Assembly (NCBI GenBank): GCA_037892935.1
Contig: JAYXKI010000012.1
Location: 1,054,001-1,118,000 of the forward strand
Source of the DNA: Phlebopus portentosus
Taxonomy: Eukaryota; Basidiomycota; Agaricomycetes; Boletales; Boletinellaceae
Length of the DNA: 64,000 bases
Reading direction: 5' to 3'
Translations under genes and position numbers: made by a program
The notes under the pieces: model-generated
The model's database searches: none
What the model saw: the letters and a program-made list of their open reading frames with translations, nothing else
What the model was told of the DNA's origin: nothing
Part shown: one piece after another, positions 11,250-21,850 of the stretch
How the letters are laid out: the number at the start of each line of letters is the position of its first letter
Numbering within the stretch: position 1 is the stretch's first letter

Positions 11250-12365
11250 GGGCAACATTCATAGACTTTTCTCCCTTCACCGAGCCTCGTGTTCAACACA
11301 AGGCCACAGGCCTTATCCGCTCTTTTCATTAACGCACGTTCGGTTCGCTTCCGCTTCTGTTCAGCCACTATTCATGCTACCCTAAATTCGTTCGAGTCAC
11401 TTCTAGTTCGCCTGTTCTCTTTTTGGTTTCCCACGTTTATCTTTTGATTTTCTCAGCATCATTTCACTTGCTGTGCCGCAGTACTTAGTGTGTGTACTTT
11501 GCATTATCTCTCTGTGATGACGGCAGTACTAGTGCGTGTTGTGATGCCAAGTATGGTTTAGTTTCGATGTTTGTGATTGTCCTTGAAGATGATTCTTTTC
11601 TTTTCGGTTTGCCTACTTTACCAGATGTGTTACGTTCGGACCTTCTAGTAACGTACACGTTTCGCTTAAATGAAGACGGATGATGATTTCACCAAGTTAT
11701 CGATATTGCGGCGGTTGTGTGCCGCCTGAAGAAGTGATAGTGCAAGGCGAATAAAGAATCGAAGTCAGACTTCCTTCTGTAAAGTAAGTTTATGAATTTA
11801 TGTAATTAATATTGTGATGTGATCTACACGCTCGCTTGAGATCGACGCTTCTTATTAGTTCGGATCGGCGACGATCACTCGGCAATCGTCGAGTGCTGGG
11901 TTCTCACAGGTTGAAATTGACAGTGAATCTGTCGTCTCCGTCTCGATGGTGAGTATCTGTTCTAGTAGGCATTCATCGGTTCCAATTCTCAACGTCTTCC
12001 ATACACTCCGGGCGACAGATACTCTTTTTGTCTCTTTCTCTCAGGCTGTCCCGAATGTTATCTTTTCTCAGTCAGATAATTTTATTTGAATCGTCAAGTT
12101 CTTCAAATTATTCCGGGTAACGAATGGACTGCGATGATACTTAGGCTTTCGAAGTGGAATCCGCAGTCCGGAAACAACAGGATGAATTCACTGTGTCGGT
12201 TGTTTTATTAAAAAATGTTATCCATTATCCTTCGCCGATCATTCGGGATCGACGGCTGCGGACTCGGGCCGGAGCAACGCCGATCACTACTACCTCCGCT
12301 GGATACCGAGTCTTGACGTCGCACTTCAACAGCGACGCGTCGGCGAAGGTCGAAAACGAATCATC
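11250..12365. other. Intergenic, hydrophobin 2 trailer and aldehyde dehydrogenase promoter
   Basis: T/C-rich 3' region after the hydrophobin stop, then a promoter region. The frame at 11492-11683 shows no recognisable family. An inverted-repeat-like stretch (GATCGGCGACGATC...GGCAATCGTCGAG) lies near 11860-11895. Confidence 0.4.
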
Positions 12366-14471
12366 ATGACGAGCCCAAGGACACAGACTACGATCGTACC
12401 GCACACACAGCAACCTCTTCTAACCCGAACGTACCCAAGTGAGTCTGAACTCGATGCGATCATCAAAACTGCGGCGGATGTGCAGAAGAGATGGGCAAAT
12501 GTACCGGTCTCTAGGCGTGTTGAAATAGGCTACAAGTTCATTGTGGGCGAAATCAGGGCTGTTTGCAGAGGACAGGATACTAATTCACCTGTATTTTTGG
12601 CTGAACAGGAGGAATTCAAGAAGATGGTGCCGGAGTTACCGCTTGAGCTCACGATGCAAATGGGACGGTGAGTTATGGAGTGGAACATCATGTCAGTTGA
12701 TATTGATTCTTCTCGAGACCCATCTCACAAACACCTGGGGAACTGCGCGGCATGATCGGCCGCGCGGAATATATGCTTTCCATCGCCGAATCATCGCTTT
12801 TACCAGTCTCACTTGCCGATACCGACCAATCCGGCTTCAAACGTTACATTGAGCGCGTTCCGCTGGGTGTTGTGCATGTGATCACTCCGTGGAATTATCC
12901 ATACCTTGTGACGATCAATAGCGTGCTGCCCGCACTCGTAGCTGGCAATGCCGTGCTATTGAAGCCGTCACCTCAGACGCCGCTCGTTGCAGAGAGGCTT
13001 CAACGTGCATTTGAGGCTGCTGGTGTTCCTAAGGGTGTGTTTCAGGCGGTTCATCTCGGCCCGGAAGGCGTAGAGCATGTGGTGAAACACAAGTCAGTGG
13101 ACTTTGTGTGCTTTACGGGAAGCGTTGTCGGTGGTAAGACCGTGGAGAAGATGGCCGTTAATGCGCAGGGCTTCAAAGGTGTTGCGCTGGAGGTTTGTAG
13201 AGTTGTCTTTATTCGTGCCGAGTCTTCTCATTGTTATCGATCTAGCTCGGAGGCAAGGACCCGGCATACGTTCGAGCGGATGCCGATTTTGACTATACCG
13301 TAGCCGAGCTTGTCGATGGTACCTATCCTTCTTTCTCGTCTCCACCGGCTTCCGCTGATACACAAGGCTCGTCTGTTTTAGGCGCATTCTTCAATTCGGG
13401 ACAAAGCTGTTGCGCAATTGAGGTAAGGAGGGATCCTGATAGCTCGTTGTCATTTCATCTGCGTATATGCGCCGCTTCTCATTTCATTCATGTCTGCAGC
13501 GTATATATGTGCATGAGTCCATATTCGACAAGTTTGTTGCTGCGTATGTGGAGTTGGTTAAGGTGCCAAATGCTCAGATACTCTCTTCCAGCGCTGCAGA
13601 TCTGATTTTATTTTGTCTAGAAATATAAACTCGGAGACCCTACCGACCCGAGTACGACGCTCGGACCTGTGGTCAGCGTTGCTAGTGCGGAAAAAATAAG
13701 AAAGCAGGTTGCCGATGCTGGTGAGAACCGACTATGTTACCATGTCGTGCTTCGTAGTAACGAAATCGTTTACATTGCGATAGTTGCGGCCGGTGCTAAA
13801 CCTCTCGTTCCGGAGCAACTGTTTCCGGCTGCAATATCGTAAGTTCTTCTGATTCGCTCTCCATGATGCTGTCGATAACAGCGTACACATTTCAGAGGCA
13901 CTGCGTTTGTCGCGCCACAGGTTTTGATCAATGTCAACCACTGTGAGTCACAGCTCTGTATTGATACCTGAATGAATCATACTTACGATCATTATCAGCG
14001 ATGGAAATCATGACGGTGTGTACTCTGACTTCTCTTGTCCTGATGTTGATGCGACGTTGCAATACTGGGTTCAATCATGCATTAGGAAGAAACGTTCGGT
14101 CCCGTCATCGGTATCCAGTCCGTTTCATCAGACAAAGAGGCTCTGTCACTCATGAATGACTCACCTTACGGACTCACTGCCTCTGTGTGGACCGACGCGG
14201 CGAACAGTGAAGTGTCGATGGCAGCGTTCCTGACATTTGCCGATGGACTTGAGACGGGGACTGTTTTCTTGAATCGATGCGATTATCTTGATCCTGCTCT
14301 AGCGTGGACGGGTGTCAAGAACAGTGGGAGGGGCGTGAGCCTCAGTAAATTTGGTCAGTACCTTCCAGATTCTGAATACTGACATGATCTGATTTGACTG
14401 CTTTTATTTATGAAGGATACGACCAGCTTACTAGGGCGAAATCAGTGCATATGAAGTTCAAGACATCATGA
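12366..14471 (+). CDS. NAD(P)-dependent aldehyde dehydrogenase
   Basis: Oxidises an aldehyde to its acid; the substrate cannot be told from sequence. About eleven exons read in one frame from the ATG at 12366 to TGA at 14469-14471. Landmarks in order: the ALDH N-terminal helix (ADVQKRWANVPVSRRVEIGY), the cofactor-binding TPWNYP and AGNAVLLKPSPQTP, the nucleotide loop FTGSVVGGKTV, the general-base glutamate in GVALELGGKDPAYV, the catalytic cysteine in FNSGQSCCAIERIYVH, EETFGPVI, the NDSPYGLTASVW segment, and the C-terminal KNSGRG...SKFGYDQLTRAKSVHMK. The end resembles fungal succinate-semialdehyde-type ALDHs, but that is only resemblance. No transit peptide is evident, so it is probably cytosolic. 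The next gene downstream on the same strand is a ZIP transporter, with no evident link. Confidence 0.92.
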
Positions 14472-14986
14472 AGGATGTCGATATTTCTATGGCATTGTAT
14501 CGCATACTCAATATTCAGATGCAATAGCGGGGCCCCTTTACAAAGTCAAAGTGAGGTACAAGACGAGAGCTTGGACCAAATTTGTGTAATTTTATCGAGA
14601 GAAGTTTTCAGGAAGTCTGCATTCCGTCTGGCCAATGGCCATCTGGTCCCAGGCTTGAGTTTGATAGGAGGGCGACAATAATAGACGCCCGTTATGCAGG
14701 TCACTGATGTTACATGGTGCTTGAATTCCACAAAATACGATGGCCTTTGGCCGCTAGCTCAATGCCAATGCCATCTAGTATTTTATGAATTATGTTGGAC
14801 CCTCACTCACTCATAAGCGAGCCAATGACAGAGACGGAAATACGTAAGCGTATGATTGTGAGGGTACTCAAATGATCGACAAAATGAGAACGTCATCACT
14901 ACCGGTCACGCCCAGTGGTGACACTCATTATATCCAAGCCGTTTCAGTCAGCACCAGACCTAGGTTTACTCCTGACCCCCATCATC
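14472..14986. other. Intergenic before the ZIP transporter
   Basis: No coding region is supported. An in-frame stop at 14921-14923 precedes the chosen ZIP start; an additional upstream exon in this stretch cannot be excluded. Confidence 0.4.
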
Positions 14987-16636
14987 ATGGCATGGCTCAA
15001 GGTAACCACGATGTCGGGCATCTTCGTCCTATCGCTACTGGGTACGCGTGCTTAACTTGCTGATATGAAGGTGCTGAAGTTGAATTGTGATGGTCGATAG
15101 CGACGACGTTTCCAACGATCTCGAAACAATCTACGGTAGTCGACGTTCCAGAGACGCTGTTTTTCATTTTGAAGCATTTCGGAACAGGTACGCCTGTGCT
15201 TGCTTGTATACTCAAATACCCCGATTTCTGAATAATTGGGGAATATCAGGCGTGATTTTGTCCACTGCATTTGTTCACCTACTCCAGGATGCGTTCAAAA
15301 TCCTTCTCGAACTTCCTGAAGGACATCCCGTTCGGCACTGGATTGGATTGATTGTGTACGCTCTCTTTATCCCTTTTCTGCGGGACTGAGCTGATCACTG
15401 ACCGTGGCGAGCAGCCTTGCTTCCCTACTTGCCATTTTCCTCATAGAATGTAAGTTTGTTTCAATCGGTCACCGGTTCCTGATGCTGATCTCATAAATTT
15501 CGACTGCAGATGTATCTCTGGCTTATGTTGAGCACCTTGAAGAGAACTGCAAAACCGCTGTTGATGAAGAGCAGTATCATGAACACCATCAGGACGTCCT
15601 TGGATCGATAACTTCTGGCAGCTTGGGAGGAACGCGACGACGAAGTGCCAATGGCAGTAGCCTCCCTCCCCTATCTATCGAACCCTGTCCACCCAGCTAT
15701 AAAACTAATCGCCACTCGATATACAATGAACCCCTTTCCGCCCTTTCCGAGCACTCTGCGCTTCTGTGTACAGCTTCTTCTCCTACAGGCACCGACGATG
15801 GACATCACCATTACTCAGCGGCAGATGCGAATTCGAGAGATGGCTGTCCATACAAGAATAAGTATGAGTTCTTGAGGCGAAAGCTCCATCGGCATCAGGA
15901 GCCATCATACTCGAGTCACGGGCGGTGCGAATCTGACTTGGACGGCCCAGTACAAGATGGGGTTGAGGACGGGCTTTCACATTTGGTGCACGATAGTTCA
16001 TCTGTTGGCAAAAAGCATGCAATTGTCAACACACTTGTATGGTCTCCTCCAAGTTTGCTTTCTTGAGGTAGAGTTCGCTCATAGTTTCTTAGGTTCTCCA
16101 AGCTGGAATTATGTTGCATTCACTAATCATTGGTCTCACGCTGTCGATCAAGAGCGGCCCTGAATTCAGTGAGGTTCCCTTTCTTTCCCCTATAAAGTCA
16201 ACAGCTCATCACCTTGGCTTCTTGGTACCTTGAAACAGCATCACTCGTGATTGCGATTGCTTTCCACCAGCTCTTCGAAGGTCTCTCTTTAGGAGTGAGG
16301 CTCGCCGCACTCGTATTTTCCTCCGAGCAAGACAGAATGCTTACAACTCCCATCATCCTCGCTATCATTTTTGCTTTGTCCGTTCCAACAGGGTGTCTTG
16401 TTGGGCATCTCACGCTCGGCACTACATCCAGCTTTGGTTCCCCCGAATTGAAACTTCCCATGACCCAGGGCTTGACGTCTGCGATTTCGGCTGGTACGCT
16501 CATTTACGCGAGTGGCGTAGAGCTTCTAGCGGGTGATTTCCTGCATTCATCCTTGCGTCAATCGAGCGTTGGTAGACAGTTCCTTGCATTAGTAAGCTTG
16601 ATGACTGGAGCCGCGGGGATGGCCGCACTTGCGTAA
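14987..16636 (+). CDS. ZIP-family zinc/iron transporter
   Basis: Moves Zn2+ or Fe2+ into the cytosol across the plasma or an organelle membrane. Exons read as: a helix (FVLSLLATTFPTI), LFFILKHFGTG, ILSTAFVHLLQDAF (helix IV with its metal-binding His), the helix ending FLIEYVSLAYVEH, a long variable loop rich in His/Ser (about 150 residues, 15510-16030), VLQAGIMLHSLIIGLTLS, then the signature VIAIAFHQLFEGLSLG (His, Glu metal ligands), and the last helices to AALA and TAA at 16636. An intron from the GTGAGG after GPEF to AAACAG near 16240 restores the frame before the signature. The N-terminus is short compared with the family and the start at 14987 is uncertain. A GTAAGT at 16634-16639 could instead splice to a slightly different C-terminus. 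Confidence 0.85.
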
Positions 16637-17300
16637 GTAGTTGTCCGTTACAGTTTCACGGCTCGAAGCTAACTTCATCTGCCTCAATTTTACTTTAATG
16701 CTTCATAACACAATAGAGCGTAAGTGGTCTATCTCGCATGTGCTTTTCGGAAATTTTCATCTAATCTAATTCTTGGTTAGGTTTGATTGATTCGTATAAG
16801 TTATATACGTCGATATCACTGCTTGTTATCGTTCTGTCTATTTCGGATATCTCTATTCACTCTCCTTTCCACGCAACTACAAAAGTACCACATCGTTGTC
16901 ACCCGGATACCCTGTATCTCTAGTCTGAACGCAAAGTATACAGTATTGGAACACGCATTTACTCTTGCTTTAAAAATTTGCTATGGCCTTGACATCTAAT
17001 CTGACTATTCTCTCGAGGAGCCATGATAGCCATGTTTGGTGCGTCATACATCCTTACGGGGAAATGATCCCCGTTTGTATTCGCTAGGCACATCTCCATG
17101 GCTGGACTCACTTCCAGGATTTCTCTCTCCGAGCGGGTATCGATATTCTGGGACTGATTGCGGTTGGTTGCGGGCCGCTGAATTAGCTTCGGATTTCACC
17201 ACATGTACTGGTACTATCTACAGTGCGGCGCGATTCGGCGTGATACGGTCCCGATTATTCTGTTGTCTCTGTCCTTCCGTTGTGTAAAAAAACGTCGTTT
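16637..17300. other. Intergenic after the ZIP transporter
   Basis: No recognisable gene. Short frames at 16787-17287 lack any family signature. Confidence 0.4.
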
Positions 17301-18000
17301 CAACGTTCAGCCTCGTTTGGCACTGGAAGATAAGAATGTTTCAAGTCTCTACGAAGTTTACGAGACCCGCGCTAAGAGGAAAATCGTAGGACGACAAGCG
17401 CCTTTTTTTTCGAGGAATAGTTTGAAAAGAGAAAGATATGGTCCAGGACGAAGTATAGCCCGGAGGTGTTCCTATAATCTCAACGCGAGTCTACTTGGTG
17501 TTCTCAGCTCCAGCTACCCCATCTGCCTTCTGCAATTCATATCTCTTTCGCCGCTCCACAAGTCACCACATTGGAGCAGTGATTTGCTTCTCAAAGCAAG
17601 ATTTGACTTGGGGCGCGTCCCGCGGGATGATGATAGCAACTTCTACAGCGAGTTCATCCGCTGGACCAAGTCATGACTTCGCTTTAAAAATGGCCGCAGC
17701 TGACTCAAGACTGATTGATAGGATGTGACCAAATGTATTCCATTGTCTTCCGACGTACACTCTGTTTCAGTTCGTAAGACCGATGCGGGTCTCATAGAAT
17801 CAAATTATAATGCAAGTTGTAAAGCATAGATTTCGAAGAGCACAGATTGTCATGTGGCCCAAACGTGCCCAGCAGCAAGAGCAGCTTATAACTTCGGCGT
17901 CACTCTTTACAACCAGCGCGGGGCTATGGTTGACAGGGTTCTAGCCTGAAAATTACTCATGTTGTTCCATCGCGTCTCGGAATCCAGTACAAGTACTGTG
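17300..18000 (+). pseudogene. Decayed methyltransferase copy
   Basis: Two pieces match the intact methyltransferase genes downstream and lie in the same order. About 17408-17435 resembles the end of exon 1 (FSRNSLKRER here, PRNSLERER in the copy at 18986). About 17865-17925 encodes ARAAYNFGVTLYNQRG, close to TRAAYNYGISLYNKRG of the copy at 20609. The spacing between them (about 440 nt) is close to that in the intact genes (about 530 nt). The Rossmann core between them is not readable, so this is a degenerate third copy. It may extend beyond 18000 but I could not align that part. Confidence 0.6.
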
Positions 18001-18985
18001 TTGCGCGCTTCCATACATGATTCTGGTGTTTCGCCAAGGTAAGACTTTCATTTCAAAAGAATCAAATTTCTCATTGAGTTGGATAACAATAGCGATCCAG
18101 CCTTTGCTGCCTGATTTTGTCGACCTCTCCTATGACCTTAAGCTCGTCCCATTAAAGCTTCTTTACATGGGAGAGAATCGACTCAGAAGTTCTCTTTCCG
18201 CTTAGCGAAGGCTCAGGAATTGTTCGTAGCTCTAGTTATGGTCAATCTGGTGCTGAGACGCGAACCTATCTTGGAAGGCGAACCTCTACTTAGCCACTTT
18301 CTGCTGAAACTGGCAGACACTTCTCATGCCCTTAAGGTGCACGATTACTCTGGCACTGTGGACTATAGAGCCCGCGTCGATAGCCGTCTGGGTACTCTTC
18401 AGAGTCTTCACACAACTCGTAGTTGATAAGACCGTACAGATTACCTGACAGAGTACCGCCTCGGATTCTGAGGTGTGTTCGCTTACTGCTGATTGACAAG
18501 AAAAGAAGAGCAAAATTTATATGGACTCGCGGTCTACTCGCAGATGCATTCGGATTTTGTAAAGCCTGTGAGAGTCGAGCGCCGTCCTGTTCTTCTTGCT
18601 GAATAGCGACCCGAGTAATGCCAAATGTCATAAGAGGACGCTAGTGAATTTCCGGCTAGTTGGTGCATTCTTTCAAATTCGTCAAATGGTGCCCACTCTT
18701 TGGTTCGCCGTCCAACAGTGAATACAATTTTTGATACCAATTCATATCCATGTAACCGGGGGATATACATCTGCGACACTAATGCCAGAACGCTCCTGCT
18801 TCCCTGTCTTTGACAGCTCCCATCAGTTGCTTCTCTTTGACCACGCTATACTACTGATTGCCTCTATATGCCTTGGATATAGAGGCTGAATGCAGCGCTA
18901 TCATCCTCACATACCTCAGTCCTTTCAATCGAACTTGATTTTACCGAGTCAAAGGTCTATCTGCAATTCGATCCCTATACTATCA
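18001..18985. other. Between methyltransferase pseudogene and copy 1
   Basis: Short frames on both strands (for example 18534-18779 -) have no recognisable family. The right edge is the promoter of methyltransferase copy 1. Confidence 0.4.
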
Positions 18986-19961
18986 ATGACAAGGCTTACC
19001 CTCGCCGAGAAAACATCGATTGATGATAAGTATGTTCTTCCGCGGAACAGTTTGGAAAGAGAAAGGTGTGTTTCATTTCCAGACCCATTGTTTTGCATTC
19101 GTATAATATGATCCACTGCAGATTGCAGAATCAGCACCAGATATTCACGGACGCATTCAATGGACGCCTCATTATTGACAAGACGGTAAAGCTAAGAGTA
19201 GGGTATCGCATCCTGGATTCTGGCACCGGCGCAGGTATTATTCTCTTCTCTAACTGAGCGGTGTAGGAAGCTTACTTCGAGATTCAGCCTCTTGGATACT
19301 TGACCTAGCGAAAAACGCACCTAAGGCGGTGGAAATTGTGGGAGTCGACATCTCAGCGGCCATGTTTCCCGACGAAATTCCAAGCAATGTAACGCTCTAC
19401 GAGACGTCCTTTATGGAACTTCCACCCAGTTGGGACGGATCCTTCGATATTGTGAACCAACGCCTTCTCATCGCGGCACTCACCATCGAGGAATGGCGTA
19501 CGACTATCTCGCGACTATTCCGGGTCCTCAAGCCTGGGGGCTGTATCCAGATCACAGAAGTCGGCCATTACGCGACCCTGTACGAGTCGACCATACTTCC
19601 CGCGACGAAAATATGCGATGGATATTGCGCCGCGATACTTCAAAAACGAAACTTACTTGGCTTCGATTGTTGGCCCCAATTACCCGTTCTGCTGAAGGAG
19701 GCTGGATTTGTGAATATTGAGGTCGAGGTTCAGAGGGCTCCGCTCGGAAAGCAATGGGGGAAGCTTGGAATACTGGGTGCACAGAATTGGCACGGAGTAT
19801 ACCGATCAATGGGGATTGCTTGCCTTGAGGAGGGCGGACTAGGTGTATGCGAGTCGCAGGCAGAGATTGAATCGGTTGTTGAGCAGGCAAGAAAAGAATG
19901 GGATGAAAATCCTGGAGTCTTTATTCAGGTTTATGCGATAACCGCTAGAAAGCCTTCATAG
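18986..19961 (+). CDS. Class I SAM-dependent methyltransferase, copy 1
   Basis: Transfers a methyl group from S-adenosylmethionine; the acceptor is unknown. Exons 18986-19065, 19122-19234 and 19288-19961 give 288 residues. Motif I reads ILDSGTGAASWILDLA, followed by the acidic end of strand 2 (VGVDISAAMFP), the post-I motif FDIVNQRLLIAA and post-II RVLKPGGCIQITE. It ends with EWDENPGVFIQVYAITARK. The N-terminus has the DDKYVLPRNSLERERLQNQH segment common in fungal LaeA/UMTA-like secondary-metabolism methyltransferases, a family likeness only. An in-frame ATG at 18890 exists, but the start at 18986 matches the exon length of the paralogue at 20609. The two paralogues have the same exon lengths in all three exons. 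Confidence 0.87.
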
Positions 19962-20608
19962 AGAACATGAATCTGAAGACCTAACACGCTACATTACCTA
20001 TAGCTAGGTGGCAAGAGAAAATTCAGAAAATTGCATTAAATTATTGAACCGACGCGGTGTAACGCATATCACGTGCTTGGTGTCACAGATTTTTCAGGTA
20101 ACAACCCCGGTCCAAAATTTGGCCATGACTCGTGAAATTCACCTGCGAAGTGAATCCTCTATTTCATCTCGACTCTCAACTGAGTCTAGCCTGACTCAAC
20201 CGAAACTTGGACAAAAATGGCCTATCTCTTTATCGTGACAGATCTGTTCATTATGTTGTGCTCTTCCATATGCACCAACGCGCATTTAGCCAAATGATGT
20301 CCAGGGCGTTAATTCGAAGGACCATTCTTCGCTTCGCTTGTCCATGCGAGTTTTGCTTTATTGTATTGCTTGTCAGCCAGACAATGCTTCCTTCTTAACG
20401 GAACTATCAACAGTTTACCCGAAGATCATACTCAAGTTAATCCCTTCTCGGTACTGTCGTCGTCCACGTCAAGATCATCTTTTCACGGCGTAACGTGTCC
20501 GTTCTAAGTCCGCGTCCTCTATAAATGCAGGAGCTTCGCGTAATTTTGTGATATTATCAATCCACCTAATTTATACCCAGTATCTCGAGTTCAAATTTCC
20601 TGCGCTAG
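19962..20608. other. Intergenic between methyltransferase copies
   Basis: No coding region is supported. A TATA-like TATAAA is present near 20519-20525, about 85 nt upstream of copy 2. Confidence 0.4.
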
Positions 20609-21579
20609 ATGATCGAAACCGGGTCAAAAGATTATGCTTCAGTGCAAGACAAGTATGTTTTTCCTAGAAATTGCTCGGAGAGGGATAGGTATGTCTCATT
20701 CAAAGCATATTCTTTACAAACCGCCAATTCCGCTATAGACTCCAGAATCAGCATCGACTATTTACCGATTTGCTTGGCGGCCGACTGATAATTGAAGAGA
20801 CTGTCAAACTCAACCCGGGGTCTCGTGTCCTAGACTCCGGCACAGGTGCAGGTATCTGCTTCCCTTATCACATAACAGAGGAAGCACTCTGACTTATCCA
20901 TTCAGCTTCATGGATTCTTGACCTTGCGAGCGATGCTCCAAAAGGCGTGGAATTTATAGGAATCGACATTTCGGCGACCATGTTTCCAGATGACGCCCCG
21001 TACAATGTCCAGCTTCATCAAATGTCTTCCCTGGATCTTCCTGCCAGTTGGACAACTTCTTTTGACCTCGTAAACCAGCGTCTACTCATTGCGGCATTCA
21101 CCATTGACCAGTGGCGATCAGTTCTATCCGAACTATTCCGAGTCCTTAAGCCAGGTGGCGCTGTTCAACTCATAGAGTTCGGAGAATATGGATCATCGTG
21201 TGATCTAGATGCGCTTCCGGCAACAAGGGCAGCTTATAACTATGGCATCTCTCTTTACAACAAGCGCGGTTTACTAGGAAATGAATGCGGACGTCGCCTT
21301 CCTTCGTTGCTCGCCGAAGCCGGGTTTTACGATGTTCATGTCAAAGTTCATCAATTACCGATTGGAAAGCAATGCGGAGAAATTGGAGTGAGGGGCGCGC
21401 AAAATTGGGCTTCTGTGCTACGCTCATTTGGTGAGGTGTGCCTTGAGGAAGGTGGCTTGAGCGGATGCTCTTCTCAGGAAGCGGTAGACGCGAAGGTTGA
21501 CGGAGCGCAGAAAGAATGGAATGACAACCCTGGTGTCTTTAGGGAGGTCTATACAATAACTGCCAAAAGACCTCTATGA
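20609..21579 (+). CDS. Class I SAM-dependent methyltransferase, copy 2
   Basis: Paralogue of the gene at 18986. Exons 20609-20688, 20739-20851 and 20906-21579 give 288 residues. Motif I is VLDSGTGAASWILDLA, followed by IGIDISATMFPDDAP, FDLVNQRLLIAAF and RVLKPGGAVQLIEFGEYG. The C-terminal half (AGFYDVHVKVHQLPIGKQ, GAQNWASVLRSFGEVCLEEG) aligns with copy 1 throughout without gaps. Exon lengths 80, 113 and 674 nt equal those of copy 1. The substrate-side segment after motif post-II differs between the two (GEYGSSCDLDALPATRAAY against GHYATLYESTILPATKICD), so substrates may have diverged. Next to it on the opposite strand is DUF6534 copy B, tail to tail. Confidence 0.88.
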
Positions 21580-21850
21580 AAAAGTGTAATCACGATGTAC
21601 TGGAGGCCAAAGTTGACAACTACGCATGAGACCCTTGCAGAAAACAAATTTCTCATTTCTATCGAGTTTCGAGTTTCCCATGGAGCTCGGCAATACAGAA
21701 AGCATGGATCACAGGATCTGATATACTTGCAATGTTTTGCCTGATACAAAATGCGCATGAAGTCACGACTGGCGAGACTATAAATAAAACTCTGAGGTGG
21801 CACCCAAGAAGAATAGTTACAGGATGCGATCGGATTTTCACAGCAGCTAC

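Noticed and set aside
18220..18426. Frame of 68 codons possibly continuing the methyltransferase pseudogene
   Set aside because: Only a weak likeness to the LLKEAG segment; not alignable with confidence by eye.
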